Positions 7,424 through 16,076 of a stretch of DNA of 64,000 nt are shown one piece after another. Within the stretch, counting starts at the first letter, position 1. The number at the start of each line of letters is the position of its first letter. The stretch comes from Janthinobacterium violaceinigrum (GTDB lineage: Bacteria; Pseudomonadota; Gammaproteobacteria; Burkholderiales; Burkholderiaceae_D): NCBI RefSeq assembly GCF_009208555.1, contig NZ_WFLI01000020.1, positions 1 to 64,000 of the forward strand, written 5' to 3'. The translations under genes were made by a program, and so were the position numbers. The notes under the pieces are model-generated. The model was not told the DNA's origin and made no database searches. It was given only the letters and a program-made list of their open reading frames with translations.

Positions 7424-8140
7424 ATGAACATCATGATCGTGGGCGCCAGCCGGGGCCTGGGGCGCGCGCTGGTGGACGGTTTGCTCGCGGACGGGCATGC
7501 CGTCATCGGCGTGTCGCGCCAGCAGCCTGCCGACTTGCCCGCTGGCCAGGGCGCGCAGCTGCAATGGATCGCGGCCGACCTGGCAGCGCCCGCCGAGGCA
7601 GTCGAACGCATCGCGCGTGCAGCGCCCGCCACGCTGGACGCCGTGATCTACAACCTGGGCGTGTGGGAAGAAAAGGCGTTCAGCGACGACTACGCTTTCC
7701 TCGAAGATGGGGACGACGCCATCGTCGACATGGTCAACACGAATATCACGGCGACGATCCTGCTGCTCAAGCGCCTGGTGCCCCGCTTGCTGGCCAGCAG
7801 CAAGCCGCAGCTGATATTGACGGGTTCCACGTCCGGCCTGCGCCAGAGCGGCCGCCCGGAAGTGACGTTCAGCGCGTCGAAATTCGCCTTGAACGGCATT
7901 GCTGACGCCTTGCGCGAAGGTTTCCGCGAACAGGGGCTGGCCGTGACGGCGCTGCAGCTCGGTTACCTGAATACCTACGATGGCTTGTCCGTGCCGCTGG
8001 CGGCCGCCGCTGCGCGGGGCGAAGGCGAGCTGATTCCCGTGCATGATGTTGTCGCCGTCGTGCGCATGCTGCTGAGCCTGTCGAATGCTTCGTTCGTGCG
8101 CGAACTGGTGATGCCGGCGCTGCGCGACGAGCGTTTCTGA
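7424..8140 (+). CDS. SDR-fold protein with Phe in place of the catalytic Tyr
   Basis: 238 residues. The N-terminal MIVGASRGLGRAL is the GxxxGxG dinucleotide-binding motif of short-chain dehydrogenases, and TGSTSG (133-138) supplies the catalytic Ser. The YxxxK active site reads F-S-A-S-K at residues 149-153, so the general acid/base Tyr is replaced by Phe while the Lys is kept. The NNAG motif is also altered to YNLGV (76-80). By family rules such a protein should be impaired as an oxidoreductase; it may bind NAD(P) in a sensory or structural role or use another residue. The CDS is followed after three bases by a convergent gene. Confidence 0.85.
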   Translation: MNIMIVGASRGLGRALVDGLLADGHAVIGVSRQQPADLPAGQGAQLQWIAADLAAPAEAVERIARAAPATLDAVIYNLGVWEEKAFSDDYAFLEDGDDAIVDMVNTNITATILLLKRLVPRLLASSKPQLILTGSTSGLRQSGRPEVTFSASKFALNGIADALREGFREQGLAVTALQLGYLNTYDGLSVPLAAAAARGEGELIPVHDVVAVVRMLLSLSNASFVRELVMPALRDERF

Positions 8141-8143
8141 CTC

Positions 8144-8662
8144 TTACGCGTCCTTGCCGTAGACCTCGGACCAGCCCAGCCGCTCTTCCAGCCACTCATC
8201 CGCTTCGGATGAGTCCATCTGCAGCAGCAGGGCGCCCAGGCGCAAGTTGCCCTTGGCCAGGGCAAGCACTGCGAATATGGATTCCAGCATGACGGGGTCC
8301 AGCTGGCCCTGCAGGTCGCGCGCGGCGATGGCGGGCAGCTGCGCCCATGCCGCCTGGTAGCTGTCGGCCAGCCAGTCCGGCAGCGGCGGATTGTGGGGGC
8401 GGTGGCGCTCCAGCTCGATCAAGGCGATGAGCGCATAGAAATCTTCCTCGCGCGATTGCGCGCCGCCCAGCAGGTGGACGAGCTGGGGCACGGCCGCATA
8501 CGAGGCGACACCCACGTCGCCCTGGTGGTGCAGCTCTTCCCACAGCTCATGCCAGACGTCTTCGCCCGCCTGCATGGCCTTGAGCGCCTCGGCCACGTCG
8601 TAGGGCACGCGGTAGCCGCCTTCCAGGGTGGACCAGAGGGGATCGTCGAGTGATAACAGCAT
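8144..8662 (-). CDS. Uncharacterised cytosolic protein, HEAT-like helices
   Basis: 172 residues from the ATG at 8662, which has AAGGA six bases upstream; the longer frame to 8779 has no ribosome site. It begins MLLSLDDPLWSTLEGGYRVP and contains WHELWEELHHQGDVGVASYAA, a motif seen in scattered hypothetical proteins with helical repeats. No signal peptide, membrane helix or catalytic motif is visible. The composition (rich in Leu, Glu, Trp and paired helices) fits a small alpha-solenoid. It is the last gene of a minus-strand series of small genes (8144-10478). Function unknown. Confidence 0.65.
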   Translation of the reverse strand: MLLSLDDPLWSTLEGGYRVPYDVAEALKAMQAGEDVWHELWEELHHQGDVGVASYAAVPQLVHLLGGAQSREEDFYALIALIELERHRPHNPPLPDWLADSYQAAWAQLPAIAARDLQGQLDPVMLESIFAVLALAKGNLRLGALLLQMDSSEADEWLEERLGWSEVYGKDA

Positions 8663-8702
8663 GGTTTTCCTTGATGGGACAGCTCGGCTGAGCAAACGCG
8701 CA

Positions 8703-9404
8703 CTATACAAGCACCCGGCGCACGCAGCACGTATAGCCGTCGAACTCGCGCAAAGTCTGATAGGCAACGCCCGTGTCAAAGTCCTTGCACCAGGCTTCGT
8801 CTTTGATGTCGCCCGGCTCGCTCGACCAGTACCAGTTTGGCCGGAATGCCTCTTTCAATGTCGCATACAGCAAGGTCTGCTCGCGCCGGTTGGGCAGGCT
8901 GTGCCCCAGGCTGGCGGCCCAGCTTGAAGCGGCTTGCCATGACTGGTACCCCGGCTCGCACTCGTCCGGCTGCAGCAGCAGATGGTAGTCGGGCGCGCCA
9001 TCCTTGCCGAGAATCAGGCCGGCATAGCGCTCGCCCTGCCGCAAGGGGACGGGCGCGGCGGCCGATGGCGCCAATTCGACCCGACGTACGGCGCAGGCGC
9101 GGCCGCTGTAGGTCTTGCGAAAGTTGTATTGGGTGCCGTTATCGAAATCGTGGCTCCAGGCCAGGCGGGGCAGGATGGCGTCCGCTTCCGACGACCAGTA
9201 CCAGGCGTCCGGGAAGGCGTCGCGCAGGTTGGCGTGCAGCAAGGCCAGTTCGCTGCGCGTGGGCAGGCAGGCGCCGCGCGCCGCGGCCCAGGCCAGCGCC
9301 GCTTGCCAGGGCAGGGCGTCGGCTTCGCCGGGCAGCAAGAACAAGTGGTAGCCGGCAGCGCCATCCCGGCCTGGCATGACGCCCGCGTAGCGTTCGCCGT
9401 CCAT
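8703..9404 (-). CDS. Tandem-domain DUF1566-like protein (internal duplication)
   Basis: 233 residues from the ATG at 9404; a start at 9434 would overlap the upstream gene. The protein consists of two copies of a domain of roughly 105 residues. Both begin GERYAG and contain a LPTRSELALLHANL or LPNRREQTLLYATL block, a WYWSSE triplet, and end in CAVRRVEL or CCVRRVLV. The WYWSSE motif and C-terminal (C/A)VRRV are typical of DUF1566 (Lcl-like, C-type-lectin-related) domains. Unlike most members it has no signal peptide, so it is predicted cytosolic. It follows the DUF1993 gene by 13 bases. Function unknown; ligand binding by a lectin-like fold is a guess. Confidence 0.75.
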   Translation of the reverse strand: MDGERYAGVMPGRDGAAGYHLFLLPGEADALPWQAALAWAAARGACLPTRSELALLHANLRDAFPDAWYWSSEADAILPRLAWSHDFDNGTQYNFRKTYSGRACAVRRVELAPSAAAPVPLRQGERYAGLILGKDGAPDYHLLLQPDECEPGYQSWQAASSWAASLGHSLPNRREQTLLYATLKEAFRPNWYWSSEPGDIKDEAWCKDFDTGVAYQTLREFDGYTCCVRRVLV

Positions 9405-9417
9405 GGCATCGTGGTGC

Positions 9418-9939
9418 CTATGGCTGGCGTGCATAGGCAAACATATGTTGTACATACTCGGCCTTGCCCAGCGGCACGCCGTTGTGGCGCAGGATGTTGT
9501 ACGCCGTCACCAGGTGGAAATAGAACTGGGGCGTGGCCCAATTCACCGCGTATTCCTGGCCCGTCATGTCGAAGGTCAGGCCGCCGGCCAGGGCGATCGA
9601 CATCGGCTGCTGTGCGCCAGCATCGATCGCTGCGCGGTCCGCCGAAGCGAGCATCGCCAGGGTGTCTTCGATCAGCACCCTGGCTTGCGGCATGTTCGCG
9701 GGCGTGACCAGTGCGGGCAATGGCTGCTGCGTCAGGCGGCACACGGCTTCCTGTGCCTGGGCGCACGTGAATTCCACTTGGCGCGCCAGGGTGTGCATGT
9801 CGGGCGCCAGCCGCGCATCGAGCAGGTGTTGCGCATCGAAGCCCAGTGTCTGGGCGTGCTCCTCGCCCTTGCGTAACAGCGTCGTCAACGTGCGCAGCAT
9901 CTGGGCAAAGCAGGGGATGGTGATGGTGTAGACCGACAT
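9418..9939 (-). CDS. DUF1993 family protein
   Basis: 173 residues from the ATG at 9939, with AGGA at five bases; the open frame extends further upstream only because no stop intervenes. The protein starts MSVYTITIPCFAQML and contains DMHTLARQVEFTCAQAQ and GQEYAVNWATPQFYFHLVTAYNILRHNGVPLGK. These match the DUF1993 family of helical-bundle proteins related to DinB-like folds. The conserved HLVTAYNILRHNG near the C terminus is the strongest marker. No enzymatic role has been established for the family. It is probably co-transcribed with the two genes on either side. Confidence 0.85.
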   Translation of the reverse strand: MSVYTITIPCFAQMLRTLTTLLRKGEEHAQTLGFDAQHLLDARLAPDMHTLARQVEFTCAQAQEAVCRLTQQPLPALVTPANMPQARVLIEDTLAMLASADRAAIDAGAQQPMSIALAGGLTFDMTGQEYAVNWATPQFYFHLVTAYNILRHNGVPLGKAEYVQHMFAYARQP

Positions 9940-9983
9940 GGACTTCCTCATGTAATTATTCAGACAGGCGGGGCGGCGCGGCC

Positions 9984-10478
9984 TTATGGATGTCCCAGCA
10001 CGCCAGGGCAATGCTCGAACCAGCCGTCGTCTTCCTGCTGTGCGATAAATGCCGTGATCTGCGCCTGGTCCGCTGGCGGCGCCGTGGCCAGCAAGGCGTT
10101 GAAGCAGCTGATGGTGGAGGCGTTGGGCGTGCCCGCGCCGTTGGCTATGCCGACGAGAAAGTCTCCCGCCCAGTCGGGCAAGCTGGCGATCAGCCGCGGC
10201 AGTTCGTGCAGCAGGGCAGTGCAATACGCCGTTTCGCCAAAGCGCCAGGCGGCGCGGTTGGCCGTCTGGTAGGCGCCGTAATCATGTTCGGCCTGCACGG
10301 ACTGGAAAATGGCCAGCGCGTATTGCCCACCTTCCTTGCCCGTCAGCGCATCGAGCATGGCGCAGTAGCGCTGGAAGCGCCGATGGGCTTCATCGGGCGG
10401 CGTGGAGGTATCGCCGTCCTGGACGATGTTGCCCACAATTAAAAGTTCGGTTTTCCAGCGTTCAAAGGCGGTTGGCAT
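9984..10478 (-). CDS. Uncharacterised protein (164 aa)
   Basis: Begins MPTAFERWKTELLIVGNIVQ and is helical throughout, with no signal or membrane segment. Recognisable local features are RRFQRYCAMLDALTGKEGGQYALAIFQSVQ and a C-terminal acidic patch QQEDDGWFEHCPG. I do not recognise the family. The gene stands 44 bases upstream of the DUF1993 gene in the same direction. Its size, Trp-rich helical content and company of other small orphan genes recall immunity-type proteins, but nothing in the sequence proves it. No clear ribosome site precedes the ATG. Confidence 0.6.
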   Translation of the reverse strand: MPTAFERWKTELLIVGNIVQDGDTSTPPDEAHRRFQRYCAMLDALTGKEGGQYALAIFQSVQAEHDYGAYQTANRAAWRFGETAYCTALLHELPRLIASLPDWAGDFLVGIANGAGTPNASTISCFNALLATAPPADQAQITAFIAQQEDDGWFEHCPGVLGHP

Positions 10479-10606
10479 ACAGGGATCAAGGTCGAGAGCG
10501 ATGCCAGCATTATGCCCGGGCCAGCCGTGTTTCGGCGTGCCGCTTGAACATGCTACAGTCCGCCTTTGCCGCCAGCCTGGAGCGGCGTTGCCTGGATCAA
10601 TGACCG

Positions 10607-11035
10607 ATGCCCACCTGGACTTCCCCGCCGCAACTCGTCGCCCTTGCCGCCTTCTATGCGCAGGCGCAAGCCCAGCCGGATGCCTTCAGCGACGCGGCCT
10701 TTGTCGACGCCGTCAAAGCTGCCCACTGGCCCACCAACTGCTGGAGTTACGTGGAAGCGTCGTTCGCCATCATCGCACCCGCCTGCCTGCTGCGTCCGCA
10801 TCTGACTGCCGAGCTGATCGCCTTGCCCATCGACGCCATGATCGCGGCCGGCCTGGACGATGCGGGGCAAGTCATCGCCATCGGCCTGGCGTGCGCCACG
10901 CGCGACGATCCCTATGTGGCGCCGGGCGAGGAGGGCAAGCGCTGGCTGACGCAGGTGTGGCCGGGATTGGAAGAGCTGGTCGCGGCCGTGTTTCGAGGCA
11001 GGCTGCAGGAGGCGCTGGCGGAAGATGAGGAATAG
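10607..11035 (+). CDS. Uncharacterised protein (142 aa)
   Basis: Starts MPTWTSPPQLVALAAFYAQA and ends in an acidic tail (ALAEDEE). It is predicted helical, with paired helices around WSYVEASFAIIAPACLL and ELIALPIDAMIAAGLDDAG. No motif is recognised. It is divergent from the 9984-10478 gene, with a 128-base gap that must hold both promoters. The codon use matches neighbours and the frame is the only long one there, so I accept it as a gene, without function. Confidence 0.55.
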   Translation: MPTWTSPPQLVALAAFYAQAQAQPDAFSDAAFVDAVKAAHWPTNCWSYVEASFAIIAPACLLRPHLTAELIALPIDAMIAAGLDDAGQVIAIGLACATRDDPYVAPGEEGKRWLTQVWPGLEELVAAVFRGRLQEALAEDEE

Positions 11036-11065
11036 TTCAGCCAGCCCTTGACCTGGAAAGCTCGT

Positions 11066-11085
11066 TTACGTTAGGGTATACGTAA
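11066..11085. promoter_or_regulatory. Candidate operator for the MarR-GNAT regulator
   Basis: TTACGT (11066-11071) and ACGTAA (11080-11085) form a perfect 6-bp inverted repeat with an 8-base spacer, 25 bases upstream of the start codon of a MarR-family gene. MarR proteins commonly repress their own promoters through palindromes of this size. Autoregulation is therefore likely but unproven. Confidence 0.45.
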
Positions 11086-11109
11086 CTACTTACATATCTC
11101 CTGCCCAAC

Positions 11110-12066
11110 ATGTCCTCCTCCCTGCAAACCTACGGCTCCCTGATGCTGGCCAGCCGCCTGCGCCGTCTTTCCGATCAACTGTATGCCGGTGTCGATACCA
11201 GCTATGTGGCGGCCGGTGTCGAGCTGACGTCGCGCTGTTTCCCCCTGTTATTGCTGCTGCGGGACAACGGCCCCACATCCATCACGGCCCTGGCCGCGCA
11301 AATCGGGCAGACGCACCCGGTGGTGGTGCAGCTGGGACGCAAGCTGCTGGATGCCGGCGTGGTGGCGGAGCTGCCGGACGCCAAGGATGAGCGGCGCCGC
11401 CTGCTGGCGCTGTCCGAGTCCGGGCAGGCGCTGCTGCGCAACATGGCGCCCCTGTGGGACGATGTACGCGCGGCCGTCGATACGGTGTTCGACCATGGCA
11501 CGCCGCAATTGATGGCCAGCCTGGACCGGGCGGAAGCGCGCCTGCAGACACAAGGCTTCGGCGAGACCATCGCCGCTTGCCGGCGCCAGCGCGAGCGGGC
11601 CGCCGTGGAAATCATCGATTACGCCGCGCCCTATGCGGCCGACTTCAAGCGGCTGAATATCGCCTGGCTGGAGCGGTATTTCTATGTCGAGGCGCTCGAT
11701 GACAAAGTGCTGTCCGATCCGCAACGCTCGATTCTCGACGATGGCGGGCAGATCTTCCTCGCGCGTTTGGACGGCAAGATCGTCGGCACCTGCGCCCTGA
11801 TCCGCGCTGGCGACGCCAGCATCGAGCTGTCGAAGATGGCCGTCACGCCCGAATGCCAGGGCCTGGGCATCGCGCGCCGGCTGATCGAGCGGGCTTTCGA
11901 CGCCTTCGAGGCCAGCGGTGCGCCACTGCTGTTCCTGGAATCGAACAGCAAGCTGCATCCCGCCATCCGCCTGTACGAAAGCAGCGGCTTTACGCACGTG
12001 GCGCGGCCGGCCGGCGACGTCCATTACCAGCGCGCCGACGTCTACATGGAGTGGCAGGGCCGCTAG
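11110..12066 (+). CDS. MarR-type regulator fused to a GNAT acetyltransferase
   Basis: 318 residues. The N-terminal 150 residues form a MarR winged helix: helices around LLLLLRDNGPTSITALAAQIGQ, a recognition helix HPVVVQLGRKLLDAGVV, and the wing DAKDERRRLLALSESG. The C-terminal half (about 165-318) is a GNAT domain. It has the acetyl-CoA loop VTPECQGLGIARRLIERAF (motif A, Q/RxxGxG/A) and the terminal NSKLHPAIRLYESSGF block. Such bifunctional MarR-GNAT proteins are common in proteobacteria. The acetyltransferase substrate is unknown; a small amine or a resistance role is plausible. A palindrome upstream suggests autoregulation. Confidence 0.92.
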   Translation: MSSSLQTYGSLMLASRLRRLSDQLYAGVDTSYVAAGVELTSRCFPLLLLLRDNGPTSITALAAQIGQTHPVVVQLGRKLLDAGVVAELPDAKDERRRLLALSESGQALLRNMAPLWDDVRAAVDTVFDHGTPQLMASLDRAEARLQTQGFGETIAACRRQRERAAVEIIDYAAPYAADFKRLNIAWLERYFYVEALDDKVLSDPQRSILDDGGQIFLARLDGKIVGTCALIRAGDASIELSKMAVTPECQGLGIARRLIERAFDAFEASGAPLLFLESNSKLHPAIRLYESSGFTHVARPAGDVHYQRADVYMEWQGR

Positions 12067-12173
12067 CGCACGCCAGGGCGCCACGCGGCGCTCCCCATCG
12101 GCCGTCTCCCGCGTTACAATACGCGCACCCATAACGGAACCCAGGTTCCACTATTTCGAGACGCCGACGCCGC

Positions 12174-12812
12174 ATGCCTTCCTTCCCGATGCCCTTCCCG
12201 CAGTTGATCGTTCCACCGGAGCCCACCCAGGCGCGCAGCAAGCTGGCCTTCGAGCGCTTGCTGCTGGTGGGCGAGCAGTTGCTGGCGGAAAACCGTTTCG
12301 ATGAAATCGGCGTGGCCGACCTGGCCAAGCTGGCGGAGACATCCGTGGGCACGTTTTACCGCTTGCTGGGCGACAAGGACACCCTGAGCCGCTTGCTGCT
12401 GCAGCGCTTTTTTTCCGACATGGTGGAAAAGGTCGAGACCCTGACGGAGCTGCGCCAGTGGGAAGGGCGCAGCCTGGAAGCGTTCATCCGCGCCATGGTC
12501 GCCATGTTCGTGGCGGTCAACACGGGCCGGCGCGGCGTGCTGCGCGCCTTGATCACGCGCTGCTCGCAGGACGCGCAGTTCCGCGACAAGGTGCACCAGA
12601 TCAACCATCTGATTTCGCAACGCACGGTCGCCGTGCTGGCCAGCAAGTCGTCCAGCATCCGCCACCCGAACCCCACGCAGGCGATGATGGTGGTGCCGCC
12701 CGTGCTGCTGGGCATCCTGAACCAGCACGTTTTGTCGGGCTCGCTGTCCTTTTTGTCGGCCGCCGCGCTCGAGGATGAACTGGTACGTGTTGCTTTAAAT
12801 TACCTGACTTGA
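12174..12812 (+). CDS. TetR/AcrR-family transcriptional regulator
   Basis: 212 residues. The N-terminal DNA-binding domain (about residues 20-70) reads ARSKLAFERLLLVGEQLL ... IGVADLAKLAETSVGTFYRLLGDK. The SVGTFYR recognition helix is the TetR hallmark. The remainder is an all-helical ligand-binding domain rich in Leu and Val. Upstream, TACAAT (12115-12120) lies between CGCGT and ACGCG arms, a probable -10 region overlapped by a short palindrome. Downstream by 117 bases is an alpha/beta hydrolase gene with its own promoter and a 9-bp inverted repeat at 12858-12882. That repeat is the obvious candidate target of this regulator. Ligand unknown; possibly a hydrolase substrate. Confidence 0.9.
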   Translation: MPSFPMPFPQLIVPPEPTQARSKLAFERLLLVGEQLLAENRFDEIGVADLAKLAETSVGTFYRLLGDKDTLSRLLLQRFFSDMVEKVETLTELRQWEGRSLEAFIRAMVAMFVAVNTGRRGVLRALITRCSQDAQFRDKVHQINHLISQRTVAVLASKSSSIRHPNPTQAMMVVPPVLLGILNQHVLSGSLSFLSAAALEDELVRVALNYLT

Positions 12813-12830
12813 GATATTTAGCGATTTAAC

Positions 12831-12882
12831 TTGAAATCGGAATTCGGATTCCGTATTATGTTTTCCAACAGCAGGAAAACAT
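12831..12882 (+). promoter_or_regulatory. Hydrolase promoter overlapped by a 9-bp inverted repeat
   Basis: TTGAAA (12831-12836), a 17-base spacer and TATTAT (12854-12859) form a near-consensus sigma70 promoter. ATGTTTTCC (12858-12866) and GGAAAACAT (12874-12882) are perfect inverted arms with a 7-base spacer, covering the expected transcription start. Within the spacer GGAAT-TCGG-ATTCC is a second, shorter palindrome. This is a textbook repressor position, and the TetR regulator encoded just upstream is the likely partner. Confidence 0.75.
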
Positions 12883-12928
12883 ATTCCTGCACCTGAACAC
12901 AAAGCATGTTCAACAGCAAGGAGACAGA

Positions 12929-13723
12929 ATGCGGCGTCACACGACATCCGATGTTCCATTGCATTACCTCGACCTGGGCACGGGGCAGGGCGATCCCGTG
13001 TTTTTGCTGCACGGCCTCGGTTCCTGCGCCGAAGACTGGCGCCCGCAAATCGATGCCCTCGGCAGTACCTATCGCCTGATCGTGCCCGACATGCGCGGCC
13101 ATGGCGCCAGTCCCGCGCCAAACGGCGACTGGCAGATCGGCGATTTCGCCAACGACCTCTTCAATCTGATGGACCAGCTCGACGTGCCGCGTGCGCACAT
13201 CGTCGGCTTTTCCCTGGGCGGCATGGTGGGCCTGGAAATGGCCAACCGCGCGCCCGGCAGGGTGGCCAGTCTGTGCCTGATCAATTCACAACCGTTCCAG
13301 GGCAGCAAGCCCGCCGCACTGCTGTTTGCCTACTGGCTGCGCCGCACCGTGATCGCCACCCTGGGCTTGAAACCCATGGGCAAGATCATCGGCAAGAAAC
13401 TGTTTCCCGATCCGGCACAGCAGGCCCTGGTCGAACGCTTTGCCACGCAAATGGCGGGCATGGACAAGCGCGCCTACCTGGCCGCGCTGGACGCCATTTT
13501 CCACTGGGATATCGACATTCATTTCCAGGCCCTGGCCATGCCCGTCTTCATCATGGCGGCGGACCAGGATTACACGCCCGTCGCCAGCAAGCGGGCCTTT
13601 GCCGCACAGTTTCAGCAGTGCGAGATCGAAATCATCGCGAACTCGCGCCACGCCACGCCCCTGGACCAGGCGCAGCGTGTGAATACCTTGTTGCAGTCCT
13701 TTCTCGCCACACATTCAAAATAA
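12929..13723 (+). CDS. Alpha/beta-fold hydrolase
   Basis: 264 residues, ATG preceded by AAGGAGA. It carries LLHGLGS (oxyanion region), the RGHGAS motif, and the nucleophile elbow GFSLGG with Ser95. An acidic residue lies in AADQDYTP near 210 and a His in NSRHATP near 242, so all three catalytic residues are present. The closest style is the small esterase/lactonase (3-oxoadipate enol-lactonase-like) group; the substrate is not evident. It has no signal peptide and is predicted cytosolic. Its promoter carries a palindrome that the upstream TetR protein may bind. The next gene is a TonB-dependent receptor 148 bases downstream, possibly taking up the substrate. Confidence 0.88.
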   Translation: MRRHTTSDVPLHYLDLGTGQGDPVFLLHGLGSCAEDWRPQIDALGSTYRLIVPDMRGHGASPAPNGDWQIGDFANDLFNLMDQLDVPRAHIVGFSLGGMVGLEMANRAPGRVASLCLINSQPFQGSKPAALLFAYWLRRTVIATLGLKPMGKIIGKKLFPDPAQQALVERFATQMAGMDKRAYLAALDAIFHWDIDIHFQALAMPVFIMAADQDYTPVASKRAFAAQFQQCEIEIIANSRHATPLDQAQRVNTLLQSFLATHSK

Positions 13724-13871
13724 ACAGGCCACTCGCCGCACGGGCAGGGGGCCGGGAAACAGTCATCGCAGGGCAGGTGCTCGCTTTATGCGCGCGGGTA
13801 CCGTTACGTCTTGCGATCCTGGAATCCGGCAGTCTTCCCTGGTGGTAAGCAAGCCTGACATTGGAGACGCT

Positions 13872-16076
13872 ATGAAACTTGCTTTGAAATTGATGCCCGC
13901 CGCCCTCGCCGTTGCCGGCGCGTTTGCCACCCAGGCCCAGGCGCAGGAAGCCAACCCGGCGACTGCCGTCAGCGCCCAGGAAGCCAGCGATGCAAAGGAG
14001 CGCATGGAAACCGTGACGGTTTCCGCCCGCCGCCGTGAAGAGCGCCTGCAGGACGTGCCGCTGGCCGTCACGGCGTTTTCCGCCAAGGCCCTGGAACGGG
14101 CGAATATCCAGAACCTGGCCGACTTGCAGGAGCGCGTGCCGAACCTGACCGTGTACGCCTCGCGCGGCACGAATACCACCCTGACGGCCTTCATCCGCGG
14201 CGTGGGCCAGGCCGACCCCGTCTGGGGCGTGGACCCTGGTGTGGGCATTTATTTCGACGACGTCTACATGGCCCGTCCGCAAGGCGCGCTGCTCGACGTG
14301 TTCGACGTGCAGCGCATCGAAGTGCTGCGCGGCCCGCAAGGCACCCTGTACGGCAAGAACACCATCGGCGGCGCCATCAAGTACATTTCGCGCCCGTTGG
14401 CGAAGGAAAACGGCGCCTCGGCGGAAGTGGGCATCGGCAATTACAACCAGCGCAACTTCAAGGCTGCCTTCAATGTGGCCAGTGAAAACGGCACCTGGCG
14501 CGCGCGCCTGGCGGCCGCCAAGCTGGACCGCGACGGTTTCGGCCGCAACACGTTTAACGGCGAACAGGTCAGCGACCAGGACAGCACGGCCGCGCGCCTG
14601 TCCGTCGGCTACTTTCCGCAAGACATACCTTTGACTGTCGTGCTGAGCCTGGACGCCACCGACGACAAATCGGGCGTGCGGGGCTTCCAGCGCATGGGCG
14701 TGAGCGCTTTCGATCCGCTCAAGCGGCCACCGAGCACCAGCGCCTACGATATCCAGAGCGGCATGCCGGGCAACAACTTCACGCACAACCGGGGCGGCTC
14801 GCTGGTGGCCAACTACACCTTGTCGAACGACTGGTCCGTGAAAGTGATCGGCGCCAAGCGGCGCAGCACGTCCGAACAAACCATCGACTTCGACGGTTTG
14901 CCGCAGCCTATTGCCGACGTGTTCGGCGATTCGCGCGATGAGCAGAAAAGCCTGGAATTGCAGGCGTCCTACAGCGGCGACTACGGCGCCGGCGTAATCG
15001 GCTTGTACCGCTTCGAAGGCACGGCCGGCGGCGGCATCTACAACAACTTCCTGGGACGCCAGTTCCAGGCCGCCGTCAGCACGGTGGAGACGGACAGCAC
15101 GGCGCTGTACACGGACTGGACCTGGCCCGTGGGCAAGGCGTGGAGCATCAATGCGGGCTTGCGCCACACGCGCGAGGAAAAGCGCGCCATCGTGCTCAAC
15201 CGCGCTTTTGCCGACGCGGGCTTTACGCGCCCGATCCAGACGGCGGCCGATTTCGACAAGTCCTTGTCCGTCAGCAATACCTCGCCGAAGCTGTCCGTGC
15301 GCTACGAAGCGTCGAAGACGACGAATTTCTACAGCAACCTGTCGCGCGGCTTCAAGTCGGGCGGCTACAACGTGCGTGCCAACAACCTGGTCGTGCCCGA
15401 TTCCGCGCGCCCGTACAAGGATGAAAAACTCGACGCGCTGGAAGTGGGCATGAAGTACGCGGCGCCGGACGACACCTTCGATGCCAACGTGGCCCTGTTC
15501 TACAACCGCTACAAGGATATCCAGTTGTCCGTCTTCACCAGCTACGTGCAACCGGGCGGCTTGCCTGGCTTCTATGGCGACTTCACGAATGCAGGCAAGG
15601 CGACAGTCAAAGGCGCGGAGTTCGAATTTTCGTGGCGGCCGAACCGCCAGTGGGAAGTCAACGGCTTCCTCGCCTTGCTCAATGCCAGCTATGACGAGTT
15701 CATGAGCGGCGGCAAGAACATTGCGGATACGCAAAAGTTCAGCAATACGCCGCGGCGCCAGGTGGGCCTGAACCTGACGCGCACGGACCGCGACGTGTTT
15801 GGCGGCGCCTTGCGCAGCATGGTCGGCTACGGCTACCGCAGCAAGGTGTATCCGACCACGGACTTGAGCGAAGTGCTGGCGCAGGGCGGCTACAGCATGT
15901 GGACGGCTGGCGTGGTCTGGGAAGCGCCGAAGAACTGGACCTTCAGCCTGCATGGCAGCAACCTGGGCAATAAACGCTACCGCACGGATGGCTACAACAT
16001 TCCTGCGCTGTTCATCCTCGACGGCTTCTATGGCCCGCCGCGCCAGATCATCGCCAAGGCCGGCTACAAGTTCTAA
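13872..16076 (+). CDS. TonB-dependent outer-membrane receptor
   Basis: 734 residues from the ATG at 13872, with GGAG seven bases upstream. Signal peptide MKLALKLMPAALAVAGAFATQAQAQ, then a TonB-box-like METVTVSARRREERLQDVP. The plug domain (about 45-165) includes VLRGPQGTLYGKNTIGG, and the 22-strand beta barrel ends in the aromatic C terminus ...AKAGYKF. This TVTA(S/A)RR-type subclass is common for uptake of plant or phenolic compounds and siderophores. No siderophore genes lie nearby; the neighbours are two hydrolases, so the substrate is more likely an organic ester or glycoside than iron. A terminator follows at 16132-16155. Confidence 0.93.
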   Translation: MKLALKLMPAALAVAGAFATQAQAQEANPATAVSAQEASDAKERMETVTVSARRREERLQDVPLAVTAFSAKALERANIQNLADLQERVPNLTVYASRGTNTTLTAFIRGVGQADPVWGVDPGVGIYFDDVYMARPQGALLDVFDVQRIEVLRGPQGTLYGKNTIGGAIKYISRPLAKENGASAEVGIGNYNQRNFKAAFNVASENGTWRARLAAAKLDRDGFGRNTFNGEQVSDQDSTAARLSVGYFPQDIPLTVVLSLDATDDKSGVRGFQRMGVSAFDPLKRPPSTSAYDIQSGMPGNNFTHNRGGSLVANYTLSNDWSVKVIGAKRRSTSEQTIDFDGLPQPIADVFGDSRDEQKSLELQASYSGDYGAGVIGLYRFEGTAGGGIYNNFLGRQFQAAVSTVETDSTALYTDWTWPVGKAWSINAGLRHTREEKRAIVLNRAFADAGFTRPIQTAADFDKSLSVSNTSPKLSVRYEASKTTNFYSNLSRGFKSGGYNVRANNLVVPDSARPYKDEKLDALEVGMKYAAPDDTFDANVALFYNRYKDIQLSVFTSYVQPGGLPGFYGDFTNAGKATVKGAEFEFSWRPNRQWEVNGFLALLNASYDEFMSGGKNIADTQKFSNTPRRQVGLNLTRTDRDVFGGALRSMVGYGYRSKVYPTTDLSEVLAQGGYSMWTAGVVWEAPKNWTFSLHGSNLGNKRYRTDGYNIPALFILDGFYGPPRQIIAKAGYKF

